This document shows positions 33,285 to 43,455 of a stretch of DNA of 64,000 nucleotides, piece by piece. The stretch comes from VRUE01 sp963728045 (GTDB taxonomy: Bacteria; Actinomycetota; Thermoleophilia; Solirubrobacterales; 70-9), in NCBI GenBank assembly GCA_963728045.1, contig CAVSIE010000006.1:55684-119683 (forward strand), read 5' to 3'. The position numbers were made by a program, and so were the translations under genes. Position 1 is the stretch's first letter, and every line of letters begins with the position of its first letter. The notes beneath the pieces were generated by a model, which saw only the letters and a list, made by a program, of their open reading frames with translations, made no database searches and was not told the DNA's origin.

Positions 33285-34808
33285 ATGGAGTCCTGGCTCA
33301 ATCCTCTTTACGACGCCGAGGGGATGCGGACGATCGACGCCTGGGCGATCGAGGAGCGGGGGGCGCCTTCGCTGGAGTTGATGGAGGCCGCTGGGCGGGC
33401 GGTGGCGGAGGCGGTGGCGGAGCTCACCCCAGAGGGACCGGTCCGGGTCGTCTGTGGGAAGGGGAACAACGGCGGCGACGGGCTGGTCGCAGCGCGATGC
33501 CTGGCCGCTATGGGCTACGAGGTCGAGGCGCTGCTGCTCGGTCCCGCGGAGGAGCTGAGCGGAGATGCCGCCACTAACCTGGAGCGCTTCGGGGCGGTGG
33601 AGGCAAGTGGAAACCTCGACGAGCAGCTGGCCGACTCGGGCGCTGTCGTCGACGCGATCTTTGGCACCGGGTTCTCAGGGGCGCCGCGCGAACCCGCCGG
33701 GGCGGCGATCGAGGCGATCAACCGCTGCGGGGCGCCGGTCGTCGCTTGCGACGTCGCCTCCGGCGTCGACGCTTCGAGCGGCGAGGTCGAGGGCATAGCG
33801 GTCGAAGCCGCGGTCACCGTCAGCTTTCACGCGCCGAAGCTCGGCCACCGGATCGCGCCGGGCAAGTGGCATGCCGGCGAACTGCGGATAGCGTCGATCG
33901 GGATTCCCGATGGCGCGCCGACCGAGCCGGTCGCTGGCGCCATCTCAGCCTCCGTGCTGAGCCTGGCGCCGCGTCGCGGCCCTCGCTCGACCAAGTTCAG
34001 CTCGGGACAGGTGACGGTTGCCGGTGGCTCGCGAGGTCTCACCGGTGCAGTCAGGCTGGCCTCCCTGGCGACGATTCGTGCCGGGGCGGGCTACGCGACG
34101 GTGGCCGTGCCCGCCGACCTCGAGCCGATCTTCGAGACCGCCCAGCCGGAGGTGATGTCGGTCGGCTGCCCAGGCGGCGACGGGCGTCTCGTCCCCGCCT
34201 CGGCAAAGGCTGTGCTGCGCGCTTTCGAGCCCGCCGCCGCCGGCGTGCTCGGGCCCGGGCTCGGCCGCGACCCCGGCTCGGTCGAGCTGGCGCGCGAAGT
34301 CCTCGGCGCGATCGAGGCGCCACTGGTCCTCGATGCCGACGGGCTCAACGCCTTCGCCGGCGATCTCGGTCCGGTAGCCGCGCGGGAAGCGCCGACCGTC
34401 CTCACCCCACACGCCGGTGAGCTGGGCAGGCTGCTCGGCAGCAGCTCCGAGCAGGTGTCTGCCCACCGCCTCGCCTCGGTTCGCGAGGCGGCCCGTGCCG
34501 CCGGCGCCGTCGTCGTGCTCAAGGGTGACGACACGATCGTTTGCGACGGCGAGCGAGTCGCGATCAACGCGCTGTCCGCTCCGGCGCTCGCCACCGCGGG
34601 CAGCGGTGACGTGCTCTCCGGGATGATCGCGGCCCTGCTCGCCCGCGGTCTCGACCCCTTTGCCGCCGCCTGCGCGGCGGCGCTTGCCCACGCCCGTGCG
34701 GGCCGTGACGCCGCGGACAGAATCGGCTCCGCCGAGGGGGTCATCGCCACCGACGTGATCGACTCGATCCCGTCGGCGTTGCTTCCGGATACGCTTCGCG
34801 ACCGATGA
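33285..34808 (+). CDS. nnr: bifunctional NAD(P)H-hydrate epimerase/dehydratase
   Basis: A 507-residue fusion repairing hydrated NAD(P)H. The N-terminal YjeF_N epimerase domain (about 1-215) has VVCGKGNNGGDGLVAARCLA; the C-terminal ribokinase-like dehydratase (about 230-500) has GPGLGRDPGS, LDADGLNAFAGD, LTPHAGELGRLLG, and the phosphate-binding AGSGDVLSGMIAALLARG. Both activities look intact. Its stop overlaps the following CBS gene. Confidence 0.93.
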   Translation: MESWLNPLYDAEGMRTIDAWAIEERGAPSLELMEAAGRAVAEAVAELTPEGPVRVVCGKGNNGGDGLVAARCLAAMGYEVEALLLGPAEELSGDAATNLERFGAVEASGNLDEQLADSGAVVDAIFGTGFSGAPREPAGAAIEAINRCGAPVVACDVASGVDASSGEVEGIAVEAAVTVSFHAPKLGHRIAPGKWHAGELRIASIGIPDGAPTEPVAGAISASVLSLAPRRGPRSTKFSSGQVTVAGGSRGLTGAVRLASLATIRAGAGYATVAVPADLEPIFETAQPEVMSVGCPGGDGRLVPASAKAVLRAFEPAAAGVLGPGLGRDPGSVELAREVLGAIEAPLVLDADGLNAFAGDLGPVAAREAPTVLTPHAGELGRLLGSSSEQVSAHRLASVREAARAAGAVVVLKGDDTIVCDGERVAINALSAPALATAGSGDVLSGMIAALLARGLDPFAAACAAALAHARAGRDAADRIGSAEGVIATDVIDSIPSALLPDTLRDR

Positions 34809-35266
34809 AGACCGCCGCCGAGATCATGGACGCCGACGTGCCGGCCGTCTCGCCCGAGGCAGATGCCCGCGCCGCGGTCGAGCTGCTCGCCAAGACCGAC
34901 AAGAGCGCGATCCCCGTCGTCGACGGGGACCGGCGCGTGGTCGGGATAGTCAGCGAGTCCGATCTGGTCCTCAGCGAGGAGGAAGCCGACCTCCACCTGC
35001 CGCACTTCCTCAACATCATGGGCGGCGTCGTCTTCATCGGCTCGATGAAGGGCTTCGAGGAGCGACTCGAGAAGGCCTTTGCGACGAAAGTCTCCGAGCT
35101 GATGACCCGCGACCCGGTCGTCGCCAACGTCGACAACTCCGCCGAGTGGGTGGCGAGGACGATCGCCGAGAAGCACCACAATCACCTGCCCGTGGTCGAC
35201 GCCGACGGCCGTCTCGCCGGACTGGTCACGCGGGCCGACGCGCTGGCCGCGCTGATCGCGGAGTGA
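34805..35266 (+). CDS. CBS domain pair protein
   Basis: A 153-residue protein made of two CBS motifs: residues 6-62 (IMDADVPAVSPEADARAAVE; IPVVDGDRRVVGIVSESDLV) and 97-150 (ELMTRDPVVANVDNSAEWVA; LPVVDADGRLAGLVTRADAL). The linker contains a hydrophobic stretch HFLNIMGGVVFIG. CBS pairs sense adenine nucleotides or ions and usually regulate partner proteins. Inserted between nnr and alr with an ATGA overlap; partner unknown. Confidence 0.88.
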   Translation: MKTAAEIMDADVPAVSPEADARAAVELLAKTDKSAIPVVDGDRRVVGIVSESDLVLSEEEADLHLPHFLNIMGGVVFIGSMKGFEERLEKAFATKVSELMTRDPVVANVDNSAEWVARTIAEKHHNHLPVVDADGRLAGLVTRADALAALIAE

Positions 35267-35267
35267 G

Positions 35268-36380
35268 ATGGAACGGGCAGTCGCCCGGATCGACCTCTCC
35301 GCTGTCGAGCGCAACTGCGCGCGGCTGAAGGCGACGCTGCGCGAGGGCGCGGAGCTGTGCGCGGTGGTGAAGGCGGATGGCTACGGTCACGGCGCCGACG
35401 CCTGCGCCTCCGCGGCGCTGAGCGGCGGAGCGACGAGGCTGGCGGTGGCGACCGGAACGGAGGCCGCGCAGATCGGCCGTCGCTTCCCGCACGTGCCCTT
35501 GCTGGCGATGGGGGCGCTCACTCCGGACGACCTCGACGCGGCGCTGTCGGCCGGCTCGGAGGTGGCGGTTTGGCACGAGGACTTCCGGCGCATCGTCGCC
35601 GACCGCGCTCGTGCTCACGGCCGGGCTATCGGTGTCCACGTCAAGTACGACAGCGGCATGGGCCGTCTCGGCAGCCGAGACTCCGAAGCAGTTCTGGCTC
35701 TGGCCCGCGCCTGCGCCGAGGACCCCGATCTGGAGTTGGCCGGCATCTGGACCCACTTCGCCACCGCCGACGAACCGGATTCGGACGACGGCTTCTTCGA
35801 CGAGCAGCTCGAACGCTTCGCGGCTGTCGCCGAGTCGGTCAAGAGCGAGTTTCCCGGGACGATCGCGCACGCGGCGAACAGCGCCGCGGTCTTCCGCGAG
35901 GCGCGTTCCCACTTCGACATGGCTCGTTGCGGCGTCGCCGTCTACGGGCTCGACCCGTTCCAGGATGATCCCGCCGCGCGCGACCTCGCTCCCGCCATGT
36001 CGCTGGGCTCCTACGTCGCTGACGTAAAGCGCTTCGCCGCAGGTGACAGCGCCGGCTATGGGCGCACGTGGCGGGCGCAGGAGGAGACCTGCGTCGGGGT
36101 GCTGCCGCTCGGCTACGGCGACGGGGTGCGACGCGGCCTCTCCAACAACGCCGAGGTCTTGGTCCGCGGCCGGCGCCGCCCGCTGGTCGGCACTGTCTCG
36201 ATGGACAACGTCACGATCGACCTCGGTCCCGAGACCGAGGTCGAGCCCGGCGACGAGGCGGTGCTGATCGGCGCTCAGGATGGCGAGACGATCCTCGCCG
36301 AGGAGGTGGCAGCCCGGCTCGGCACGATCAACTACGAGGTCACCTGCGGAATCTCCGCCCGCGTGCCGAGAGCAACATGA
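35268..36380 (+). CDS. alr: alanine racemase
   Basis: A 370-residue fold-type III PLP enzyme giving D-alanine for the cell wall. The PLP lysine is K35 in AVVKADGYGHGADAC; the opposite catalytic tyrosine lies in SAGYGRTWRA; GVLPLGYGDGVRRGL and SMDNVTIDLG are family motifs. It ends YEVTCGISARVPR, as usual. The acpS-nnr-CBS-alr order and overlapping ends suggest one transcript, with supply of D-Ala matching the carboxypeptidase and glmM/glmS genes nearby. Confidence 0.95.
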   Translation: MERAVARIDLSAVERNCARLKATLREGAELCAVVKADGYGHGADACASAALSGGATRLAVATGTEAAQIGRRFPHVPLLAMGALTPDDLDAALSAGSEVAVWHEDFRRIVADRARAHGRAIGVHVKYDSGMGRLGSRDSEAVLALARACAEDPDLELAGIWTHFATADEPDSDDGFFDEQLERFAAVAESVKSEFPGTIAHAANSAAVFREARSHFDMARCGVAVYGLDPFQDDPAARDLAPAMSLGSYVADVKRFAAGDSAGYGRTWRAQEETCVGVLPLGYGDGVRRGLSNNAEVLVRGRRRPLVGTVSMDNVTIDLGPETEVEPGDEAVLIGAQDGETILAEEVAARLGTINYEVTCGISARVPRAT

Positions 36381-37800
36381 GCGTTGTGGCCGAGCGCCTT
36401 GCGGCCTCGCCGCTGGTGGCGCTGGCACGCCGGGCTTTGGGCAGCGGCGAGGGAGTTTGGATCGCCGGTGGCGCGATCCGCGACGCCGCCCTGGGACGCG
36501 AGGTGACCGACCTCGACCTCGCCTCCGCCGGCGATCCTGCGCCCCTCGCCAAGGCGGTGGCCCGTGAGAGTGGCGGCCACTCCTTCAAGCTCTCCGCGGA
36601 GTTCGCGACCTGGCGCGCCGCGGCGGCTGACGGCTCCTGGCAAATCGACGTGACGGCCCTACGCGGCGAGACGATCGAGGCGGACCTGGCGGCGCGTGAC
36701 TTCACCGTCGGCGCCGTCGCGGCGCCACTCTCCGGGGGGAGCTGCTCGATCCCCACGGCGGCCTCGCCGACCTCGACCGCGGCGTGTTGCGAGTGGTCGG
36801 CGAGGGCAGCTTTATGGCCGATCCTTTGCGGTTGCTGCGTGCAGCCAGGCTCGCCGCTGAGTTGGACCTTGACATCGACCCGAAGACGGCCGCTCTCGCC
36901 CGCGCGGAAGCCGCGCGACTTGCCGAGGCTGCCGGCGAGCGTCAGCTGGTCGAGCTGCGTCAGCTGGTCGGCGGCCCGCAGCCGCTGCGCGGGCTGGAGC
37001 TGCTCAGTGAGCTTGGGCTGACGGCCGTGGCGCTTCCTGAGTTGGAGGCGCTGCGTGGTGTGGAGCAGGGCCCCAACCACCACCTCGACGTGTACGGCCA
37101 CACGCTCGCCGTGCTCGAGCAGACGCTCGAGCTGGAGGCCGATCTCGAGCGCTTCGCCGGCGAGCGCGCCACCGACGCGCGGGCGCTGCTCGCCGAGCCT
37201 CTGGCCGACGAGATGACCCGCGGCGCCGCTCTCCGCTTCGGCGCCCTTCTGCACGACGTCGGCAAGCCGGCGACGCGGGGGGAGCGGGGCGGCTACGTGA
37301 CATTCATCGGTCACGACAGCGACGGCGCCGAGATCGTCGGCGGACTCTGCCGGCGGCTGCGGGCGAGCCGCGTCCTCACCGCCCACCTCCGGGCACTGAC
37401 TTTCCATCACCTGCGGCTCGGCTTCCTCGTCCACGAGATGCCCCTGCCGCCGAGGCGCGTCCACGAGTACCTGCGCGCGACCGAGCCGGTCTCCGTCGAC
37501 GTCACCCTGCTCACCGTGGCCGACCGTCTTTCCGCTCGCGGTGGCGGCCCATTTGCCACCGACGAGGCGATCGCAGCGCATCTGGAGCTGGCCCGAGAGA
37601 TGATCGCGGCGGCGCTCGACTGGTGCCGCGACGGGCCGCCGGCGCCACTGCTTCCCGGTGACGAGCTGGCCGCGGAGCTGGGAATGGAGGAGGGCCCCGA
37701 GCTGGGCGAGCTGCTCGCCGAGCTGGAGGCGGCGCAGTATGCGGGCGAGATCGCCACCAGGACCGAGGCCGTGGAGCAGGCGCGCCGGATCCGGGGCTGA
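36377..37800 (+). pseudogene. CCA-adding/poly(A) polymerase-like nucleotidyltransferase with HD domain, frameshifted
   Basis: Two frames together encode one protein of about 475 residues. The first (ATG 36377, overlapping the alr stop) has the nucleotidyltransferase motif IAGGAIRDAALGREVTDLDL and ARDFTVGAVAAPLSGG. The second resumes ELLDPHGG and VVGEGSFMADPLRLLRAARL, then an HD domain (FGALLHDVGKPATRGER). The shift falls in a run of six G (36734-36739); a seventh G would restore the frame. A homopolymer miscall or slippage is therefore likely, and the gene may be functional. Family activities include tRNA CCA-end synthesis; the family is clear, the precise activity less so. Confidence 0.8.
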
Positions 37801-37826
37801 GCGCCCATCGGATACGCTCCCTGCCT

Positions 37827-38042
37827 ATGGCAGAGGAGAAGATCGAGATGGAGGGCGAGATCACCGAGGCCCTCCCCAACACGATGTTCCGGGTCAAACT
37901 GGACAACGACCACGAGGTCCTCGGACACATCTCCGGCAAGATGCGCCGCCACTACATCCGCATCCTGCCCGGCGACCGGGTGAAGATCGAGCTTTCCCCG
38001 TACGACCTCGACAGAGGTCGGATCACCTACAGGTACAAATAA
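37827..38042 (+). CDS. infA: translation initiation factor IF-1
   Basis: A 71-residue S1/OB-fold protein: MAEEKIEMEGEITEALPNTM, then FRVKLDNDHEVLGHISGKMR and YDLDRGRITYRYK, the canonical IF-1 sequence. It binds the A site of the 30S subunit during initiation. In many bacteria infA sits with rpmJ and ribosomal protein genes; here it is the last gene of the alr side and converges with the glycosidase gene. Confidence 0.95.
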   Translation: MAEEKIEMEGEITEALPNTMFRVKLDNDHEVLGHISGKMRRHYIRILPGDRVKIELSPYDLDRGRITYRYK

Positions 38043-38049
38043 GCCGCGG

Positions 38050-39201
38050 TTAGCTCAGCTCGGCGACCAGCGCCGACCAGGCGAAGTCTTCGGCACCCAG
38101 TCCGGTTCCGTCGCGCGGGTCGTAGTACTCGCGCAGGCCTTCGCGCTCGACGGCGCCGATCAGCCCGGCGGCGAGACGGTTCGCCTCCTGCTCGTAGCCG
38201 AGCCGGCGCAGACCGAGCCAGACCATCCAGGCGGAGTTGACCCAGGTCGGGCCGCGCCAGTAGCGGCGGATCGGGCCGCGGCCGCCGTTCGGCTCGTAGC
38301 TCGGCTCCGAGACGGCGACGGAAGGCGGGGCAACCGGGGTGAGGAACTCCCCCCGGTTCAGCAGATGCTCCACGATCAGGCGCCGGCCGATCTCCTCGGG
38401 CAGGTCCGGCAGGGCGAGGGGAGCGAGCGCCGCCCAGGTGACGACGCCGGGACGGGCGCCGCCCGGGCGGACCTCGTCGAGGAAGAGACCACGTCGCTCG
38501 TCCCAGAGTCGATCGACCAGCGCCGGCGTCGCCGAGGGGCGGCCGAGCGCCTGCAGCGAGAGCGACCAGAACGTGTTGACCAGGGTCTCGCAGAGCAGCG
38601 GGCCGCCGCGCGCATCGATCCGCCGCGCGTCGAAGCCGAGGCGACGGTTGCGCCGCACCAGGCAGGGGAAGCCGATCCGCCCGTTGGCCCGCCGCCCCCA
38701 GACCGGGTCGAACTTGGGCGAGGCATCGAGGCCGGACTCGTCGGGCTGGACGATCCAGAGCAGTCCGTCCCCCTCGAGGTCGCGGTTCGCGGCCAGCCAC
38801 TCGGCCTGAGCGACGATGCGCGGCTCGCCGGCCGGGTCGCCGACAGCGATCCTCCAGGCCCAGGCGAGCAGCGGCGGCTGGATCGTCCCGGTCTGCAGGG
38901 CGTGGCGCGAGGAGACGTTGTAGAAGGGGAGCCGGGTGAAGGAGACAGGCCGGTCCCAGAAGATCGTGTGGCCGATGAAGCCGTCCTCGCGCTGGGCGGC
39001 GAGCAGGCTCTCCAGCTCGGTTCGCGCCCGGTCCGGGTCGAAGCGTCGCCAGACGATCGCCGCGAAGCAGGAGTCCCAGTACCACTGCCAGGGGTAGCGG
39101 GTCGGGCTGGGGCGGGTGTAGGCGTAGGGGACGCCGTCGCGCTCGCCCTCCAGCCAGTTCTGGCGCAGGACGCGCTCTGCGATCTCGGTCGCGCTGCTCA
39201 C
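38050..39201 (-). CDS. GH63/MGH-like alpha-glycosidase
   Basis: About 383 residues from a GTG that overlaps the upstream permease stop. It is an (alpha/alpha)6-barrel type glycosidase: YPWQWYWDSCFAAIVWRRFD near the N terminus, FDPVWGRRANGRIGFPCLV, then YWRGPTWVNSAWMVWLGLRR and the catalytic-region EYYDPRDGTGLGAEDFAWSA. The pattern fits GH63, including mannosylglycerate or glucosylglycerate hydrolases, and related trehalase-like enzymes. No signal peptide, so it is cytoplasmic. Substrate not determinable; co-transcription with an ABC exporter is unusual. Confidence 0.8.
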   Translation of the reverse strand: MSSATEIAERVLRQNWLEGERDGVPYAYTRPSPTRYPWQWYWDSCFAAIVWRRFDPDRARTELESLLAAQREDGFIGHTIFWDRPVSFTRLPFYNVSSRHALQTGTIQPPLLAWAWRIAVGDPAGEPRIVAQAEWLAANRDLEGDGLLWIVQPDESGLDASPKFDPVWGRRANGRIGFPCLVRRNRRLGFDARRIDARGGPLLCETLVNTFWSLSLQALGRPSATPALVDRLWDERRGLFLDEVRPGGARPGVVTWAALAPLALPDLPEEIGRRLIVEHLLNRGEFLTPVAPPSVAVSEPSYEPNGGRGPIRRYWRGPTWVNSAWMVWLGLRRLGYEQEANRLAAGLIGAVEREGLREYYDPRDGTGLGAEDFAWSALVAELS

Positions 39202-39989
39202 ACTGCCGTACGGCGCATTTCGCGCAGCGCCAGCGCGCCGAGGACCCCCAGCAACCCCAGCAGAGCGACGATCCCCGGCCAGGTCTCGGCCCAGGTGACT
39301 CCGCCGACGAATCCCTGGCGCGCCGCTTCGACCACCTCGGTCACCGGGTTGACTTCCGCGACGGTCTGCAGCCACGGCTGCAGCAGGGCCAGCGGCGCGT
39401 AGGCGGTCGTGGTCAGGATCAACGCCATCATCCCGGCCTGCATCAGGGGCGCCGCCGACTGGCTCTTGAAGCGCAGCGCCAGCATCGATCCCCAGCAGGC
39501 GGCGACGGCCGCCGTCGCGACGACCATCAGGTAGGTGACCAGCAACCCGTCGAGCCCCGGCCAGCCGGCGCCGAGCGGCAGCGCCACCGCGAGCACGAAG
39601 GTGGCCGGGATCAGCGCCCGTGTGCTGGCGGCGAGGACGGTGCCGGCGAGCAGCACCCAGCGTGGGGCGGGGGAGACGAGCAGGCGGTCGACCCAGCCGT
39701 GCTCGAAGTCGCGGGCGAGGTTGACGCCAGCCGCGGCGCCGGTGAACCCGGCTCCCTGCAGCATGCTGATCGGCACGATAAAGCTCTCGTAGGCGCCGGT
39801 GGTGAAGCCGTTGAGTTGGGTTAGCGCGCCGAAGACCCCGTTCAGGCCGAGGAAGAAGATCGTCGGCGCCAGCACCCCGGGGATCGCCGCCCCCGGCACC
39901 CGCAGCAGCTCGTTGCGAGAGCGCGCCATCAGCGCCCCGATCGTCGCCAGGTTGGTACGCCAGGCCGGGAGTGCCAGGGCCGTATCCAT
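39198..39989 (-). CDS. ABC-2 type transporter permease (second subunit)
   Basis: A 263-residue membrane protein with about six helices and the DrrB/ABC-2 segment GFTGAAAGVNLARDFEHGWV followed by DRLLVSPAPRWVLLAGTVL. It is one of two adjacent permeases likely forming a heterodimer with the ATPase upstream in the operon. Its start shares the base at 39989 with the preceding permease's stop region, and its end overlaps the glycosidase start, so expression is coupled. Confidence 0.88.
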   Translation of the reverse strand: MDTALALPAWRTNLATIGALMARSRNELLRVPGAAIPGVLAPTIFFLGLNGVFGALTQLNGFTTGAYESFIVPISMLQGAGFTGAAAGVNLARDFEHGWVDRLLVSPAPRWVLLAGTVLAASTRALIPATFVLAVALPLGAGWPGLDGLLVTYLMVVATAAVAACWGSMLALRFKSQSAAPLMQAGMMALILTTTAYAPLALLQPWLQTVAEVNPVTEVVEAARQGFVGGVTWAETWPGIVALLGLLGVLGALALREMRRTAV

Positions 39990-40770
39990 CAGCCCGTCCT
40001 CAATCGGTGGCGAAGGGCGCGGGCGCTCAGCACCAGCCCGAGGACGACGATGCCGGTGATCGCCGCCACCGCGCTGAGCAACTCGGAGGCGTCGATATCG
40101 GAGATGATCGGGTCGCGGATCCCCTCGACGACGAAGCTGAACGGGTTGTAGGCGGCAATCGTCTTGGCCGGCTCGATCATCAGTTCCTGGGGGAAGAAGG
40201 CGGTGGAGAGAAAGAGGACGACGAGGACCAGCGGGAAGAGGCCCTGGACGACGCTGGCGTTGCCGGTCCGCAGGGCGATCGCGGCGCCGATCCCGCCCAC
40301 CGCCATCGCCGTCGCCGTGACCAGGACGATCGCGATCAAGGCGCCGACGACCCCGCTGTGTATCTCCGCGCCGAAGATCAGCCCGATCGCCAGGAACCAG
40401 AGGGCGGAGAGCATGCCCAGCGCCCCCGTCCCCACCAGCCGCCCGAGCACGATCGTGAAGCGGGAGATCGGCGCCGCGAAGAGGCGGTCGGTGAAGCCCA
40501 TCTCGATATCGACCGCGAGCGCGATGCCGCCGCTGTTGCCGGCCAGCATCAACGACTGCATCATCGCCCCGGCCAGCATGAACTGGAGAAAGCTCTGCAC
40601 CGGCGGAAAGCCGGGGAGGTCGACGGCGCCGCCCGCGCCGCCGGTCTGGATCGCCAGCAGCAGGGTGGGGAAGATGACGATCGGCGCCATCAGCTGCGGG
40701 CGGCGGAAGGTCTGCCGGACCGAGCGCATCCCCAGCGCCTGCACGACCCGCAGGTTCGTTGCCAGCTGGC

Positions 40771-40774
<4 letters not shown>
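39989..40774 (-). CDS. ABC-2 type transporter permease (first subunit)
   Basis: A 261-residue membrane protein from TTG 40774 (LSQLATNLRVVQALGMRSVR), overlapping the ATPase stop as TTGA. It has the ABC-2 signature GIALAVDIEMGFTDRLFAAP and later SFVVEGIRDPIIS, with about six helices. It pairs with the neighbouring permease. The frame is open far upstream through the ATPase region, but only this part is membrane-protein-like. Confidence 0.87.
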
Positions 40775-41739
<965 letters not shown>

Positions 41740-41741
41740 CG

Positions 41742-43118
41742 TCAGGCCTCCGCTGTCTCTGTCTCCGCCTGGGCCAGCGGCGAGAGCGCCTCCACCCAGC
41801 GGCGGCTGTTGGCGCGCTCCAGCGCTTCCGCCGCGTCGAGCAGCAGCTCATCTCGTCCCCAGGCGGCGCCCAGCTGCAGGGCGATCGGCAGCTGCTCCGA
41901 GTCGAGGCCGACCGGGACGCTGATCGAGGGGATCCCGGTCAGGTTGGCGAGCGCAGCGCCGCGCACGTTCGCCTGGTCCGCGGTGTGGACGCCGGAGGGC
42001 AGCTCCACCATCGGCGACTCCAGCGGCGGGGCGACGGCGGGCGCCGTGGGCCAGGCAAGCACGTCGACGTCGGCGAAGAGGGCGGCGAGGCGGCGACGCA
42101 TCATCGTGCGGATGCGCGCCGACTGCACGATCGCGGCCGCCGGCAGCAGCGCCCGGTACTTGATGAAGCCCCGAGCGATCGGGCTGATCTCCGGGTGCAG
42201 ACGGTTCAGCCGCTCCGGCGTGGCGCCGTTGAGGCTCTCGGCGTTGATCAGGAGGATTGCGGCCAGCGTCGCCACTGGCAGGTCCGCCAGTGAGACCTCG
42301 CGGACCTCGCCGCCGGTCTCGGCACGCAGGCCCTCGATCGCGGCCTCGCACGCCTTCTGCACCTCCGGGTCGACGTCCTCGGAGACGGGGTCGCGGACGA
42401 TGCCGATTCGCAAGTTGGCGGCGTTGCCGGCGGCGAGGCTCTCGCCGAACAGCACCGAGCCGAGCAGTCGGCAGTCGGCGGCGTCGGCGCAGAGCGGCCC
42501 GGAGACGATCAGCGACGTGGTCGCGGCCATGTGGTGCCCGGCCATCGCCGAGCGGCCGAAGGTCGGCTTGAGCCCGGTCAGGCCGCAGTAGGCAGCGGGA
42601 AAGCGGATCGAGCCGAGGCCGTCGGCCCCGACCGCGCCGGCAACGAGACGGGCGGCGACCGCCGCCGCCGGCCCGCTCGAGGAGCCACCGGGGCAGCGCT
42701 CGGTGTTCCAGGGGTTGCGCGCAGGGCCGTAGACGGAGACGTTGCCGGTGCTGCCGGCGCCGAGCTCGTGCATGTTGGCGACGCCGACGATCGTCGCGCC
42801 GGCGTCGCGCAGGGCGCGGTAGGGGCCCGACTCGGCCGGCGCGGTGGGGGCAAGCAGTTCGGCGGCGCCGAAGCGCTGCGCTCGCCAGGGCAGCGGCCAC
42901 TCGTCCTTGACCACGAGCGGCACACCGTGGAGCGGCCCTTTTGGAGCGGCGGCGAGCATCTCGCCCGAGCGCTCGGGGAAGGTCTCGACCACGGCGTTGA
43001 TCGCCGGGTTGCGCTGCTCGATCCGGGCCAGCGCCTCGCCGAGCAGCTCGGCCGGGTCCGTGTCGCCGCGGGCGATCGCCGCCGCCTGCTCGCGGAGGGA
43101 GAGGTCGAGCGCGCTCAC
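41742..43118 (-). CDS. amidase signature family enzyme
   Basis: About 458 residues from a GTG at 43118 (VSALDLSLREQAAAIARGDT). The Ser-cisSer-Lys triad is visible: the lysine in PLVVKDEWPLPW, the cis-serine and nucleophile region in RCPGGSSSGPAAAVAARLV and GADGLGSIRFPAAYCGL. It resembles GatA and allophanate/biuret-type amidases. The start overlaps the stop of a small upstream gene that may encode an accessory subunit. Substrate unknown. Confidence 0.9.
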   Translation of the reverse strand: MSALDLSLREQAAAIARGDTDPAELLGEALARIEQRNPAINAVVETFPERSGEMLAAAPKGPLHGVPLVVKDEWPLPWRAQRFGAAELLAPTAPAESGPYRALRDAGATIVGVANMHELGAGSTGNVSVYGPARNPWNTERCPGGSSSGPAAAVAARLVAGAVGADGLGSIRFPAAYCGLTGLKPTFGRSAMAGHHMAATTSLIVSGPLCADAADCRLLGSVLFGESLAAGNAANLRIGIVRDPVSEDVDPEVQKACEAAIEGLRAETGGEVREVSLADLPVATLAAILLINAESLNGATPERLNRLHPEISPIARGFIKYRALLPAAAIVQSARIRTMMRRRLAALFADVDVLAWPTAPAVAPPLESPMVELPSGVHTADQANVRGAALANLTGIPSISVPVGLDSEQLPIALQLGAAWGRDELLLDAAEALERANSRRWVEALSPLAQAETETAEA

Positions 43119-43312
43119 TGCGGCGCCTTGGAGAGGTCGGGTTGGCGCTCCGGCTCGACCTTGCTCGTGTCGAGCGAGAGCAGGTCGAGGATCGCTGGCC
43201 AGAACATCCCGTGGGCGGCGTTCATCACCGCCAACTCCACCTCGTCTGCCTCGACTCCGAGCGAGGCGAGCCCAGCTGGGATGAACTCCTCTGCGTGCTC
43301 GCTGGCCTCCAT
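43115..43312 (-). CDS. small AtzG/GatC-like amidase partner
   Basis: A 65-residue acidic protein (FIPAGLASLGVEADEVELAV and onward) encoded immediately upstream of the amidase with a GTGA overlap. Small helical subunits of this kind (GatC, AtzG/DUF4089) wrap around and stabilise amidase signature enzymes. The assignment rests on size, helical character and coupling to the amidase, not on a decisive motif. It is the first gene of the amidase-ABC-glycosidase operon. Confidence 0.6.
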   Translation of the reverse strand: MEASEHAEEFIPAGLASLGVEADEVELAVMNAAHGMFWPAILDLLSLDTSKVEPERQPDLSKAPQ

Positions 43313-43455
43313 ATCCGGCTGGCAACCCTACAGAGACGGTGTCGCTGGTCCGCGTGGCTGCGATCGTGCAGGAGGGGCCGGGAGACCGCGTTCGCCTCAC
43401 GCTGGCGGCAGAATCGGGGCCGCAACCCTGGCAAAACCGCCGGGTTGCAGGTGAG

